The position numbers were made by a program, and so were the translations under genes. 64,000 nt of DNA from contig NZ_MTQN01000012.1 in assembly GCF_001984195.1 (NCBI RefSeq), positions 1,178,001 to 1,242,000 on the forward strand, given 5' to 3'. This document shows, one piece after another, positions 16,556 through 24,702 of the stretch. Every line of letters begins with the position of its first letter. Position 1 is the first letter of the stretch. The notes under the pieces were generated by a model that saw only the letters and a program-made list of their open reading frames with translations, did not search any database and was not told where the DNA came from. This DNA comes from Kribbella sp. ALI-6-A. Its GTDB lineage: Bacteria > Actinomycetota > Actinomycetes > Propionibacteriales > Kribbellaceae.

Positions 16556-18003
16556 ATTCAGCCATCCGACGACTGGCCGTGGCCGCGATCATCCTGATGC
16601 TCGCGCTGATGGCCAACTCCACCTACCTGCAGGCCTTCCGGGCCAGCGAACTGAACGGCCGCAACGACAACCGGCGGGTCCGCGACGCGCAGTTCTCGGT
16701 CGACCGCGGCCCGATCCTGATCGGCAGTACGCCGATCGCGCAGTCCAAGCCGGTCGACGACCGGTTCGAGTTCCAGCGCACCTACACGGTCGGGCCGGCG
16801 TACGCGCCGGTGACCGGGTACTACTCGTTCCTGTACGGCCGGCTCGGCATCGAGCTGAGCCAGAACTCGCAGCTGAACGGCTCCGACCCGTCGCTGGCCT
16901 TCCGCCGGGTGGTCGACGTGATCACCAACCGCAAGCAGCAGGGCGCGAGCGTGTCGCTGACGCTGAACGCCCGGGCCCAGCTGGAGGCGTACAAGGGCCT
17001 GGCCGGCAAGAAGGGCGCGGTCGTCGCGATCGAGCCGAAGACCGGCAAGATCCTGGCGATGGTGTCGCGGCCGTCGTACGACCCGAACGAGCTGGCCGGG
17101 CACGACCTGGAGAAGGTCGGCGCGGCGTGGAAGAAGTTCACCGAGGACAAGAACAAGCCGATGTCGAACCGGGCGGCCCGCGAGCTGTATCCGCCGGGGT
17201 CGACGTTCAAGCTGGTGACCGCGGCGGCGGCGCTGTCCAGCGGCAAGTACAACCCGCAGTCGCAGGTCCGCTCGCCCGCCCAGCTCGAGCTGCCGCAGAC
17301 CACCGTGCCGCTGATCAACGAGAACCGCAGCAACTGCGGCGGCAGTGACAACGCGACGCTGACCGTCGCGCTGCGGCTGTCGTGCAACACCGCGTTCGGC
17401 TCGGTCGGCCTGGAGCTGGGCGCCGACGCGCTCCGCGAGCAGGCGGAGAAGTTCGGCTTCGGCGAGCGGCAGCTGCCCGAGCTCGGTGCCGTGGCCAGCC
17501 AGTTCCCCGCCGACCCGAACCCGCCGCAGGTCGCGCAGTCGGCGATCGGCCAGTTCGACGTCCAGGCCACGCCGCTGCAGATGGCGATGGTCGCGGCCGG
17601 CATCGCCAACAAGGGCGACGTGATGAAGCCGTACCTGGTGCAGAGCGTGCGGACCGCGGACCTGAAGACGGTCTCGGAGACCAAGCCGGAGTCGCTGCAC
17701 CAGGCGGTCACCCCGGAGGTCGCCTCGCAGCTGACCCAGATGATGGTCGACGTGGTCGAGAACGGCACCGGCAAGCCGGGCCGGATCAGCGGCGTCCAGG
17801 TGGCCGGCAAGACCGGGACGGCGCAGACGGCCAAGGACCGGCCGCCGTTCGCCTGGTTCACCGCGTTCGCGCCGGCCAACGACCCGCAGATCGCGGTCGC
17901 GGTGATGATCGAGGACGCCAACGTCCCGCGCGACGACATCGCGGGCGGCAGGCTCGCCGCGCCGATCGCCAAGGACGTGATGGAGGCGGTGATCGGACGG
18001 TGA
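16552..18003 (+). CDS. pbpA: Class B penicillin-binding protein PbpA
   Basis: 483 residues. An N-terminal anchor (residues 6-27) is followed by a dimerisation domain and the transpeptidase domain. Active-site motifs are STFK (S217), SCN (near 280) and KTG (K420, GKTGTAQT). It crosslinks peptidoglycan with the SEDS partner encoded just before it. GTG 16552 sits in the GTGA overlap with rodA. Confidence 0.95.
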   Translation: MNSAIRRLAVAAIILMLALMANSTYLQAFRASELNGRNDNRRVRDAQFSVDRGPILIGSTPIAQSKPVDDRFEFQRTYTVGPAYAPVTGYYSFLYGRLGIELSQNSQLNGSDPSLAFRRVVDVITNRKQQGASVSLTLNARAQLEAYKGLAGKKGAVVAIEPKTGKILAMVSRPSYDPNELAGHDLEKVGAAWKKFTEDKNKPMSNRAARELYPPGSTFKLVTAAAALSSGKYNPQSQVRSPAQLELPQTTVPLINENRSNCGGSDNATLTVALRLSCNTAFGSVGLELGADALREQAEKFGFGERQLPELGAVASQFPADPNPPQVAQSAIGQFDVQATPLQMAMVAAGIANKGDVMKPYLVQSVRTADLKTVSETKPESLHQAVTPEVASQLTQMMVDVVENGTGKPGRISGVQVAGKTGTAQTAKDRPPFAWFTAFAPANDPQIAVAVMIEDANVPRDDIAGGRLAAPIAKDVMEAVIGR

Positions 18004-18011
18004 CGACGATG

Positions 18012-18024
18012 CGGAATGATTCCG
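18012..18024. promoter_or_regulatory. CGGAAT-G-ATTCCG palindrome upstream of pknB
   Basis: A perfect 13-bp palindrome in the 127-base gap between pbpA and pknB, the only sizeable gap in this cluster. The gap suggests pknB has its own promoter and this could be its operator. Confidence 0.35.
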
Positions 18025-18130
18025 TGACGGTGTGTCGAACCAGCGGGGGTCCAGTCGTGGCTTTGGCTACGGTGGGCGAATTGCACGTGTTGTGGCCAGG
18101 CAAGATCCGCGCAGGTTGGAAGGCAGAGCA

Positions 18131-20014
18131 ATGACATCGCAGGCACGTCTCGTCGGCGGGCGCTACGAGGAAGGCGAACCGCTGGGGCGAGGGGGCATGG
18201 CCGACGTCCGCCGGGGCGTCGACAACCGGCTCGGCCGGGCCGTCGCGATCAAGCGGCTGCGGGTGGACCTGGCCAGTGACTCCACCTTCCAGGCCAGATT
18301 CCGGCGTGAAGCGCAGTCGGCGGCGTCGCTGAACCACCCCACCATCGTGTCGGTCTACGACACCGGCGAGGAACCGGACCCGAACGGCTCCGGCATCACG
18401 ATTCCCTACATCGTGATGGAGCTGGTGACCGGCAAGACGCTGCGCGACCTGATCCGCGAGGGCCGCAAGATCATGCCGGAGCGCGCGCTGGAGATCACCT
18501 CCGGCGTACTCGAGGCACTCGACTACAGCCACCGGGCCGGCATCGTGCACCGCGACATCAAGCCCGGCAACGTGATGCTCACCCCGCAGGGCCAGGTCAA
18601 GGTGATGGACTTCGGCATCGCCCGCGCGGTCGCCGACACCACCTCGGACATGACCCAGACCGCGGCCGTGATCGGCACCGCGCAGTACCTGTCGCCCGAG
18701 CAGGCCCGCGGCGAGACCGTCGACGCCCGCTCAGACCTCTACTCCACCGGCTGCCTGCTGTACGAACTGCTCACCGGCCGGCCGCCGTTCGTCGGCGAGT
18801 CGCCGGTCTCGGTGGCCTACCAGCACGTCCGCGAGCAGCCGGTCCCGCCGTCGTCGTTCGACCCCGACATCCCGCCGGAGGTCGACGCGGTCGTGCTGAA
18901 GGCGCTGGCCAAGGGCCGCGAGGAGCGCTACCAGAGCGCGGCCGAGATGCGTCAGGACATTCACCGCGTGCTCGCCGGTCAGCAGGTCACCGCGCCGATG
19001 GCCGCCGTGGCCGAGACCCGCGCGATGGCCGGTACGGCGGTGGCGCCGGCCGCGGCCACCCAGGCGTTCCGGCAGACGCAGGCCAACGACCTGCTCCCGC
19101 CGGACGACGGCCTGGACGAGGCCGAGGCGGCCCGGAAGCGGCGGAATCGTGGACTGGCGTACTTCCTGCTCGGCCTGGCGATCGTCGCCGTGGCCGTCCT
19201 GGTCTACGTGCTGATCGACAACGGGAACAAGAACGACACCGCGGGCGGCGGCGGGACTCCTGAGGTCACCCAGGTCGCGGTGCCGGACGTCGTGGGCAAG
19301 ACGCTGACCGAGGCGACCGCGCTGCTGACCGCGCAGGGCTTCAAGATCCAGTCGACCGGTGCGGCCAGCCCGACCGTGCCGAAGAACCAGATCATCCGCC
19401 AGAACCCGACCGCCAGCGCGATGGCCGACAAGGGCGCGACGATCGCGGTGGTGGTGTCGAGCGGGCCCACGTCGTTCTCGGTGCCGGACGTGATCGGCAA
19501 GAGCGAGAAGGCCGCGCGGGAACTGATCGAGGACGCACCGGGCAACTTCAAGGTCGCCGACAAGGTCAGGACCGAGGACGACGAGTCGGCCAAGGGGACC
19601 GTGCTGCAGGTCGACCCCGACCAGACCGGCAAGTACCCGAGCGGCCAGGAGTTCACGCTGACGGTGTCCAGCGGCTCGGTCAAGGTCACCGTCCCGGACG
19701 TGACCAAGCAGAAGCAGGAAGACGCGGCGAACACGCTGAAGGGCGCCGGGCTGCAGGTCGGCTACGAGAACGCGCCGCCCGGGTCGAACCAGCCCGAGGG
19801 CACGGTCGTGTCGCAGAGCGTCGCGCCGGGGCAGAAGGTCGACAAGGGCACCAAGGTGATCATCCGGATCGCCGGGCCGCCCACGCCGACCACCACCCCC
19901 ACAGAGTCGCCGTCCGACGACCCGTCGGGTGACCCGACGAGTCCGACCGACAGCCCGCCGCCGACCATCGGACTGCCCGGTGGCGGAGGCGGCTTCACCG
20001 GCCGGCAGCCGTAG
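18131..20014 (+). CDS. pknB: PknB-type Ser/Thr kinase with three PASTA domains
   Basis: 627 residues. The kinase domain (1-275) has the Gly loop LGRGGMADV, K41 (VAIKRL), HRDIKPGN at 140-147, DFG and SPEQARG. A juxtamembrane linker and one transmembrane helix (about 341-362) follow. Three extracellular PASTA repeats start at VAVPDVVGK, FSVPDVIGK and VTVPDVTKQ. A Pro/Thr/Ser/Gly tail closes the protein. PASTA units sense lipid II or muropeptides. Mycobacterial PknB has four PASTA repeats, so this one is shorter. ATG 18131 follows GGAAGG. No pknA lies in the cluster. Confidence 0.96.
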   Translation: MTSQARLVGGRYEEGEPLGRGGMADVRRGVDNRLGRAVAIKRLRVDLASDSTFQARFRREAQSAASLNHPTIVSVYDTGEEPDPNGSGITIPYIVMELVTGKTLRDLIREGRKIMPERALEITSGVLEALDYSHRAGIVHRDIKPGNVMLTPQGQVKVMDFGIARAVADTTSDMTQTAAVIGTAQYLSPEQARGETVDARSDLYSTGCLLYELLTGRPPFVGESPVSVAYQHVREQPVPPSSFDPDIPPEVDAVVLKALAKGREERYQSAAEMRQDIHRVLAGQQVTAPMAAVAETRAMAGTAVAPAAATQAFRQTQANDLLPPDDGLDEAEAARKRRNRGLAYFLLGLAIVAVAVLVYVLIDNGNKNDTAGGGGTPEVTQVAVPDVVGKTLTEATALLTAQGFKIQSTGAASPTVPKNQIIRQNPTASAMADKGATIAVVVSSGPTSFSVPDVIGKSEKAARELIEDAPGNFKVADKVRTEDDESAKGTVLQVDPDQTGKYPSGQEFTLTVSSGSVKVTVPDVTKQKQEDAANTLKGAGLQVGYENAPPGSNQPEGTVVSQSVAPGQKVDKGTKVIIRIAGPPTPTTTPTESPSDDPSGDPTSPTDSPPPTIGLPGGGGGFTGRQP

Positions 20015-20025
20015 CACCGAACAGC

Positions 20026-20064
20026 AGAAGACCGCGGCTCCCCTTGGGGGTGCCGCGGTCTTCT
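20026..20064. terminator. Terminator hairpin after pknB
   Basis: AGAAGACCGCGGC (20026-20038) pairs with GCCGCGGTCTTCT (20052-20064), and CCCC/GGGG can pair within the loop. It stands between convergent pknB and trpG/pabA and is likely bidirectional. Confidence 0.85.
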
Positions 20065-20072
20065 GGTTGCTG

Positions 20073-20690
20073 TCAGCTGACGACGGGAGCCATCCCGGCC
20101 GAGCGCGCCACGGCGTCGGGGTCGCCGCAGGTGGCCAGCCAGTTGGCGAGCATGCGATGGCCGCCTTCGGTCAGCACGGACTCCGGGTGGAACTGGACCC
20201 CCTCGACGGCCAGATCCTTGTGGCGGGCGGCCATGATCACTCCGGCCTCGGTGCGCGCGGTCACCTGCAGTACGTCGGGCACGCTGTCCTGGGCGATCGC
20301 CAGCGAGTGGTAGCGGGTCGCGGTGAACGGCGACGGCAGCCCGTCCAGCACTCCGGCGCCCTCGTGGAAGACCTGGCTGGTCTTGCCGTGCAGCAGCTCG
20401 TCCGCGCGGCCGACCACGCCGCCGTACGCGACGCCGATCGCCTGCAGGCCGAGGCAGACACCGAAGATCGGGACCTGGCCACCGGCCTGCTTGACGATGT
20501 CGACGCAGGCGCCGGCCTCCTCGGGCGTGCCCGGTCCCGGCGACAGCAGCACGCCGTCGTACGCGGTGACCTGCTCGGGCGTCACCTCGTCGTTGCGCAG
20601 GACCGTGGTGTCGGCCTGCAGCTGCTGCAGGTACTGCACCAGGTTGTAGACGAAGGAGTCGTAGTTGTCGACGACGAGGATGCGCGGCAT
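20073..20690 (-). CDS. trpG: Glutamine amidotransferase, anthranilate/aminodeoxychorismate synthase component II
   Basis: 205 residues of a class I amidotransferase with triad C79 (GVCLGLQ), H168 and E170 (QFHPES). It releases ammonia for chorismate amination, feeding tryptophan or p-aminobenzoate/folate. The same gene sits next to pknB in mycobacteria (named trpG/pabA there). No partner trpE/pabB is present, so it probably serves both pathways. Confidence 0.92.
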   Translation of the reverse strand: MPRILVVDNYDSFVYNLVQYLQQLQADTTVLRNDEVTPEQVTAYDGVLLSPGPGTPEEAGACVDIVKQAGGQVPIFGVCLGLQAIGVAYGGVVGRADELLHGKTSQVFHEGAGVLDGLPSPFTATRYHSLAIAQDSVPDVLQVTARTEAGVIMAARHKDLAVEGVQFHPESVLTEGGHRMLANWLATCGDPDAVARSAGMAPVVS

Positions 20691-20745
20691 GAGCCGAGTT
20701 TACGGGCCTCCGGGCAGCGGCCCGGAGAGTTGTTCCGCGAAGTGT

Positions 20746-21516
20746 TCAGCGACCGCTGCTCGACGGGCTCACGGTCGGCGTCTTCGCGAAGCCCGGCACC
20801 GTCGCGCTCTGCAGGTCCAGGGTGCCCTCGTAGGCCGGCATCGCGATGTTCGACTCGGTCTTCACCTCGTAGCCGAGCTGGAACTTCACCACGTAGTCCT
20901 GGAGGTTCTCGATGTACTTCGAGTCGTCCAGCGACTGCTGCAGCTTGCGCCGGTCACCGATCGCGGTGATCCGGTACGGCGGCAGGTACGGAACGCCGTG
21001 CAGGACGACCGAGTTGCCGACGCACTTGATGCCGGTCGTGGAGATCACCCGGTGGTCCTGGATCGAGATTGCGTCGGCGCCGCCGGCCCACAGCGCGTTC
21101 ACCACCGCCTGGATGTCCTGCTGGTGGATCACCAGCCAGTCGGCGTCGACGTCCGGATTGTCCTTGACCACCTGGGGCGGCGCGTCCTTGAGCGTCACGG
21201 TCAGTCCGGGCCCGGTGACCGGCGTGGTGCCGACCGCGACCGACAGGTCCTGGAGCTGCTTGGCCAGCTTCGGCGGGAACGAGCCCTGCTGCGCGCGCAG
21301 CTTGTCGATGTCCCCGCTCAGGGCGGCGTGCTGCCGGGTCAGGGTCGCGCTGCGGCGGCTCTGTTCCTCCACGAGGCCCGCGAGCGTAGTGTTACGACTG
21401 GGACGCAGGTCGGTGCCACGAGCGTTGGTGGCGCTGGTCGCGAACAGCAGGCCGGCGCACAGCAGTGCCACCGGCGCACCCGCGCGCCAGAGCGAAAAAC
21501 GCCGCAGCCTGCTCAC
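20746..21516 (-). CDS. DUF881 family membrane-anchored protein
   Basis: 256 residues. A short basic N-terminus and one membrane helix (PVALLCAGLLFATSA) are followed by a coiled-coil stretch (about 40-85) and the DUF881 domain with GPGLTVTLKD, NALWAGGADAISIQ and a conserved PPYRITAIGD. Function is unproven, but the family co-occurs with crgA and division genes and is proposed to act at the envelope. GTG 21516 with GGGAG upstream fits better than longer starts. Confidence 0.88.
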   Translation of the reverse strand: MSRLRRFSLWRAGAPVALLCAGLLFATSATNARGTDLRPSRNTTLAGLVEEQSRRSATLTRQHAALSGDIDKLRAQQGSFPPKLAKQLQDLSVAVGTTPVTGPGLTVTLKDAPPQVVKDNPDVDADWLVIHQQDIQAVVNALWAGGADAISIQDHRVISTTGIKCVGNSVVLHGVPYLPPYRITAIGDRRKLQQSLDDSKYIENLQDYVVKFQLGYEVKTESNIAMPAYEGTLDLQSATVPGFAKTPTVSPSSSGR

Positions 21517-21641
21517 TCGTGACTCCCATGCTCCCGTCTGCACTACGCTAACCGAGGCCACCCGTCGGTGTGGCTGGTGGACAGCCTCGCGAACCGAGGG
21601 ACCACCACTCACCTTAGTGTCCGCTACAAGGAGCCCAAGCC

Positions 21642-21905
21642 GTGCCCGAGTCGAGCAGTCGCGAAAAGAAGAAGAAGTCGGCCGCGGAGAAGCCGCAGAA
21701 GACTCCGAAGAAGCCCCGTACCTCCAGCCGCGCCTGGGTGGCGCCGCTGATGCTGGGCTGCTGGCTGCTCGGGCTGATCTGGCTGGTGGTCTTCTACGTG
21801 GCCGGTCAGGACATCCCGTTCATGAACGACCTGGGCAACTGGAACCTGCTGATCGGCATGGGCCTGATCGCCGTGGGGTTCGTCGTCTCGACCCAGTGGA
21901 TCTGA
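21642..21905 (+). CDS. crgA: CrgA cell-division inhibitor/divisome scaffold
   Basis: 87 residues, the expected size. A Lys/Glu-rich cytoplasmic N-terminus (KKKKSAAEKPQ) precedes two transmembrane helices (WVAPLMLGCWLLGLIWLVVF and LLIGMGLIAVGFVVST), with the short IPFMNDLGNWN between them, as in CrgA/WhiP. It interacts with FtsZ and penicillin-binding proteins and coordinates septation. GTG 21642 follows AAGGAG. It is divergent from the DUF881 gene. Confidence 0.94.
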   Translation: MPESSSREKKKKSAAEKPQKTPKKPRTSSRAWVAPLMLGCWLLGLIWLVVFYVAGQDIPFMNDLGNWNLLIGMGLIAVGFVVSTQWI

Positions 21906-21906
21906 G

Positions 21907-22044
21907 TTATCCACACCCGTATCCCCAGCTGTGCACAGCTTTCGGCCGAGTTGTCCCCAGGTTTTCCCGAGGTTGTGCACCGATTCAGCCCCGAAATCGG
22001 CTGAATCTGTGGATTGTTGAGGTTTGATCACCATGTTGTCCACA
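21907..22044. other. Cluster of DnaA-box-like sequences
   Basis: Two exact 9-mers flank the region: TTATCCACA at 21907-21915 and TTGTCCACA at 22036-22044. Between them are TTGTCCCCA (21951-21959, one mismatch), plus two-mismatch sites at 21919-21927, 21973-21981 and, on the minus strand, 22008-22016. The 167-base gap is between convergent genes, so promoter function is unlikely. No dnaA or dnaN is present; a DnaA-binding/titration or oriC-proximal element is the inference. Confidence 0.6.
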
Positions 22045-22072
22045 ACTGGGGAAGACGGCTTCCCGGCGCAGG

Positions 22073-22954
22073 TCAGCTGAGGTAGCCGGCCAGCAGGGAC
22101 CCGAAGTGGGCCGGTGGGTGATGGGCGACCCCCGGCAGGTGACGGACGGCCAGGCCGAGGCCGGTGAGCTCCGGGGTCATGCTGGTGACCACGTCGAGCA
22201 GATCGTCGTCGGTGCCGATCAGGACGGTCGCGGGGGACAGCGAGTTCGCGGCCGACGGCGGCAGTTCGCGGAGCGCGGGAGCGAGCGCCAGTACGCCGTC
22301 GGCCCGCTGCGGCAGACCGGTCAGGGCCCAGTCGAGGGCCGCGCGACCGCCCGCGGAGAAGCCGGCGGCAATCAGCGGCAGGCCTCGCAGCTCCTCGGGG
22401 AGCTGAGTGAGCGCGCGGGCGATGTCGTCGCGCGCGGCCTGGCGGTCCGGCCAGGTGCGGTACATCGGGGACATCAGCTGCGAGGACTCCACACAGACCA
22501 GGGCGCAGCCGAGCTCGAGCACGCCCGACCAGTCACGGGCCGCGTGAGTCGCACGCTGCCCGGCGCCGTGGAGTGCGACCACCACACGCGTGGGCTGGTC
22601 GCCGAGGTGGACCAAGGGTGGCGTCAGGTCGGCGACATGGCGCTGACGACTGAGCGCCACCACCTGCTGGAACTCCGGCAGGCCCTGGAGCCCGGCGAGG
22701 TCGTCGTCCTCGGTGAGGATCGGCTCGGCCCACCACCCGCCCGCGTCCGACTCTCTCCGCAGTACCGCGAGCGCTTCCTGCGTCTGGCCGAGTGAGCCGA
22801 GCAGGCACGCCCGCAGGTGAGCCAGCTCGGCCGACCACGGCGTGAGGTCGCTGGCCGCGTCCAGCAGGGCGAGCGCGTCCGCCTGCCGGCCGGCGTCGTA
22901 CAGGGCGGCGACTTCGTCGGTCAGAGCGTCGTAGCGGTCTTCATCGGTCTTCAC
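22073..22954 (-). CDS. TPR-like/alpha-beta hydrolase protein
   Basis: 293 residues. The N-terminal third is helical with a tetratricopeptide look (YDALTDEVAALYDAGRQADALALL). The rest is an alpha/beta hydrolase with strand VVVALHGAG, the nucleophile elbow AGFSAGG (serine near 195) and terminal VAHHPPAHF. Serine-esterase activity is likely but the substrate is unknown. I start at GTG 22954, which avoids reading into the operator region at 22982-23040. Confidence 0.7.
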   Translation of the reverse strand: MKTDEDRYDALTDEVAALYDAGRQADALALLDAASDLTPWSAELAHLRACLLGSLGQTQEALAVLRRESDAGGWWAEPILTEDDDLAGLQGLPEFQQVVALSRQRHVADLTPPLVHLGDQPTRVVVALHGAGQRATHAARDWSGVLELGCALVCVESSQLMSPMYRTWPDRQAARDDIARALTQLPEELRGLPLIAAGFSAGGRAALDWALTGLPQRADGVLALAPALRELPPSAANSLSPATVLIGTDDDLLDVVTSMTPELTGLGLAVRHLPGVAHHPPAHFGSLLAGYLS

Positions 22955-22981
22955 ACCGGGATCTTCGCAGGGCCGGTCCAC

Positions 22982-23040
22982 TTCTACGCAGACATATACG
23001 TAGACATCTACGTACGGCATATGTATAGTTCTACGTAGAA
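22982..23040. promoter_or_regulatory. Operator array of TCTACGTA-type inverted repeats
   Basis: Three elements lie in 59 bases: TTCTACGCAGA (22982-22992), TACGTAGA-CA-TCTACGTA (22997-23014, perfect) and TTCTACGTAGAA (23029-23040, perfect). All carry the same TCTACGnAGA core. The last touches the Shine-Dalgarno sequence of the EXLDI gene. Short repeated palindromes of this kind suit a ribbon-helix-helix repressor, which the next gene's N-terminus resembles. Confidence 0.7.
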
Positions 23041-23049
23041 GGAGACACC

Positions 23050-23574
23050 ATGCCGAACAAGACGATCTACGTGTCCGACGACGACCTGGCGCTCTACAAG
23101 CGCGCCCAGGAGCTCGCCGGCAACCTGTCCTCCGCGATCTCGATCGCGCTCCGGCGCTACGTCGAGATGGAGGAGGGCCGCCAGGAGGGGTACGACGAGA
23201 TCACCGTGCGGGTCGGCCGGGGCACCGGTCGCAAGCAGCGGTTCTCGGGCGTCCTGCTGGCCGAGGGCGGCCGGTCGAGCAAGGACGGTTACGAGGCCTT
23301 CAAGGTCTATCGCAGCCGGACCGGCAAGTTCGTCCTGCACGCCGACCGCCGCAACCAGTTCAAGCAGCAGCAGAGCGACCCGGCGTACGAGAACGGCTGG
23401 CGCAGCTGGATCGGCAACTGGAGCAGCGACCAGTCCTGGAGCATGGCGCAGGGCGAGGCCACCCTGCACGTGGCCGAAACGATCGAGGAGCTGCGCGAGC
23501 TGATCCCCGACGACCTCTACGCCCTGGTCGAGGAGGCGGCGAACCAGCCCGCCGTCGAGGATCTCGACATCTGA
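23050..23574 (+). CDS. EXLDI-family protein with N-terminal ribbon-helix-helix-like segment
   Basis: 174 residues. The first 45 (KTIYVSDDDLALYKRAQEL, then SSAISIALRRYVE) have the strand-helix-helix pattern of RHH DNA-binding proteins. The last five are EDLDI, the ExLDI ending that gives the family its name. The central part is Trp/Ser-rich (WIGNWSSDQSWSM) without known function. ATG 23050 follows AAGGAG. DrrA/DrrB-type transporter genes follow 180 bases downstream, a recurrent association for this family. It is likely the autorepressor acting on the array just upstream. Confidence 0.75.
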   Translation: MPNKTIYVSDDDLALYKRAQELAGNLSSAISIALRRYVEMEEGRQEGYDEITVRVGRGTGRKQRFSGVLLAEGGRSSKDGYEAFKVYRSRTGKFVLHADRRNQFKQQQSDPAYENGWRSWIGNWSSDQSWSMAQGEATLHVAETIEELRELIPDDLYALVEEAANQPAVEDLDI

Positions 23575-23682
23575 TCCCCGCCTGACAACTGAACAGCACC
23601 ACCCACTCCGGCGGCCACGGGCCGTCCGGCTGGATCCGCACACCCTCCTTCTGACTTCGCGGTCCCCACACCCCACTGGCTC

Positions 23683-23736
23683 GGCGCGAGCCTGCCCACC
23701 AACACCCCATCGTCCCGAGGCGGCGCGAGCCTGCCC
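23683..23736. repeat. Direct repeat of GGCGCGAGCCTGCCC upstream of the ABC transporter
   Basis: Exact 15-bp copies at 23683-23697 and 23722-23736, 39 bases apart, in the 180-base gap before the ATPase gene. They could be regulator half-sites or a small tandem duplication. Confidence 0.6.
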
Positions 23737-23754
23737 GAAAACAAGCGAGGAACC

Positions 23755-24702
23755 ATGACAGCAGCGATCGAGGTCCGCGGACTGCGCAAGTCCTTCGGCG
23801 ACCAGCTGGTGCTCGACGGCATCGACCTGACAGTTGCCCAAGGCACCATTTTCTCCCTGCTCGGCCCGAACGGCGCCGGCAAGACCACCGTGGTGAAGAT
23901 CCTGTCCACGCTGGTCACCGCCGACTCCGGCGAGATCCGGATCGACGGCACCGAGCTGACCGCCGCCCCGGACACGATCCGGGCCGCGATCGGGGTCACC
24001 GGCCAGTTCTCCGCGGTCGACGGCCTGCTCACCGGCGAGGAGAACCTGCGGCTGATGGCCGACCTGCACCACCTCGGCCGGGCCGCCGGTCAGCAGCGGG
24101 CCGCCACCCTGCTCGAGCAGTTCGACCTGGTGGAGGCGGCGAAGAAACCGGTGATGACCTACTCCGGCGGCATGAAGCGCCGGCTCGACCTGGCGATGAC
24201 GCTGGTCGGCGATCCGCGGATCATCTTCCTGGACGAGCCGACCACCGGTCTCGACCCGCGCAGCCGGCACAGCATGTGGCAGATCATCCGCCAGCTGGTC
24301 TCCGGCGGCGTGACGGTCTTCCTCACCACCCAGTACCTGGAAGAGGCCGATCAGCTCGCCGACCGGATCGCCGTCCTGGACCACGGCCGACTGGTGGCCC
24401 AGGGCACCGCCGAGGAGCTGAAGCGGCTGGTTCCGGGCGGGCACGTCCGGCTGCGGTTCACCTCACCCGGCGAGCTCGAACTGGCCGCCCGGGTGCTGCC
24501 GAGCGGCGTACCCGACGCGAGCGCTCTGGTGCTGCAGGTCCCGAACGACGGCCGCGTGCAGTCGCTGCGGGAACTGCTCGCCCGGATCGACGACGCCTCG
24601 CTGGAGGTCGACGAGCTCACCGTGCACACCCCCGACCTGGACGACGTCTTCTTCGCCGTCACCGGTCACTCCACCCTCGACGAGAAAGCGACCACCCGAT
24701 GA
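23755..24702 (+). CDS. DrrA-type ABC transporter ATP-binding protein
   Basis: 315 residues. Walker A GPNGAGKTT, signature YSGGMKRRLDLA, Walker B IIFLDEPTTGLD and the switch region TTQYLEEADQLADR are all intact. A C-terminal extension of about 90 residues is typical of the daunorubicin-resistance subfamily that exports drugs or lipids. ATG 23755 follows GCGAGGA. It overlaps the permease gene by ATGA. Confidence 0.92.
   Translation: MTAAIEVRGLRKSFGDQLVLDGIDLTVAQGTIFSLLGPNGAGKTTVVKILSTLVTADSGEIRIDGTELTAAPDTIRAAIGVTGQFSAVDGLLTGEENLRLMADLHHLGRAAGQQRAATLLEQFDLVEAAKKPVMTYSGGMKRRLDLAMTLVGDPRIIFLDEPTTGLDPRSRHSMWQIIRQLVSGGVTVFLTTQYLEEADQLADRIAVLDHGRLVAQGTAEELKRLVPGGHVRLRFTSPGELELAARVLPSGVPDASALVLQVPNDGRVQSLRELLARIDDASLEVDELTVHTPDLDDVFFAVTGHSTLDEKATTR

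Noticed and set aside
21907..22044. The DnaA-box cluster as the chromosomal origin itself
   Set aside because: No dnaA, dnaN or recF nearby, no clear AT-rich unwinding element, and only about 140 bases long.
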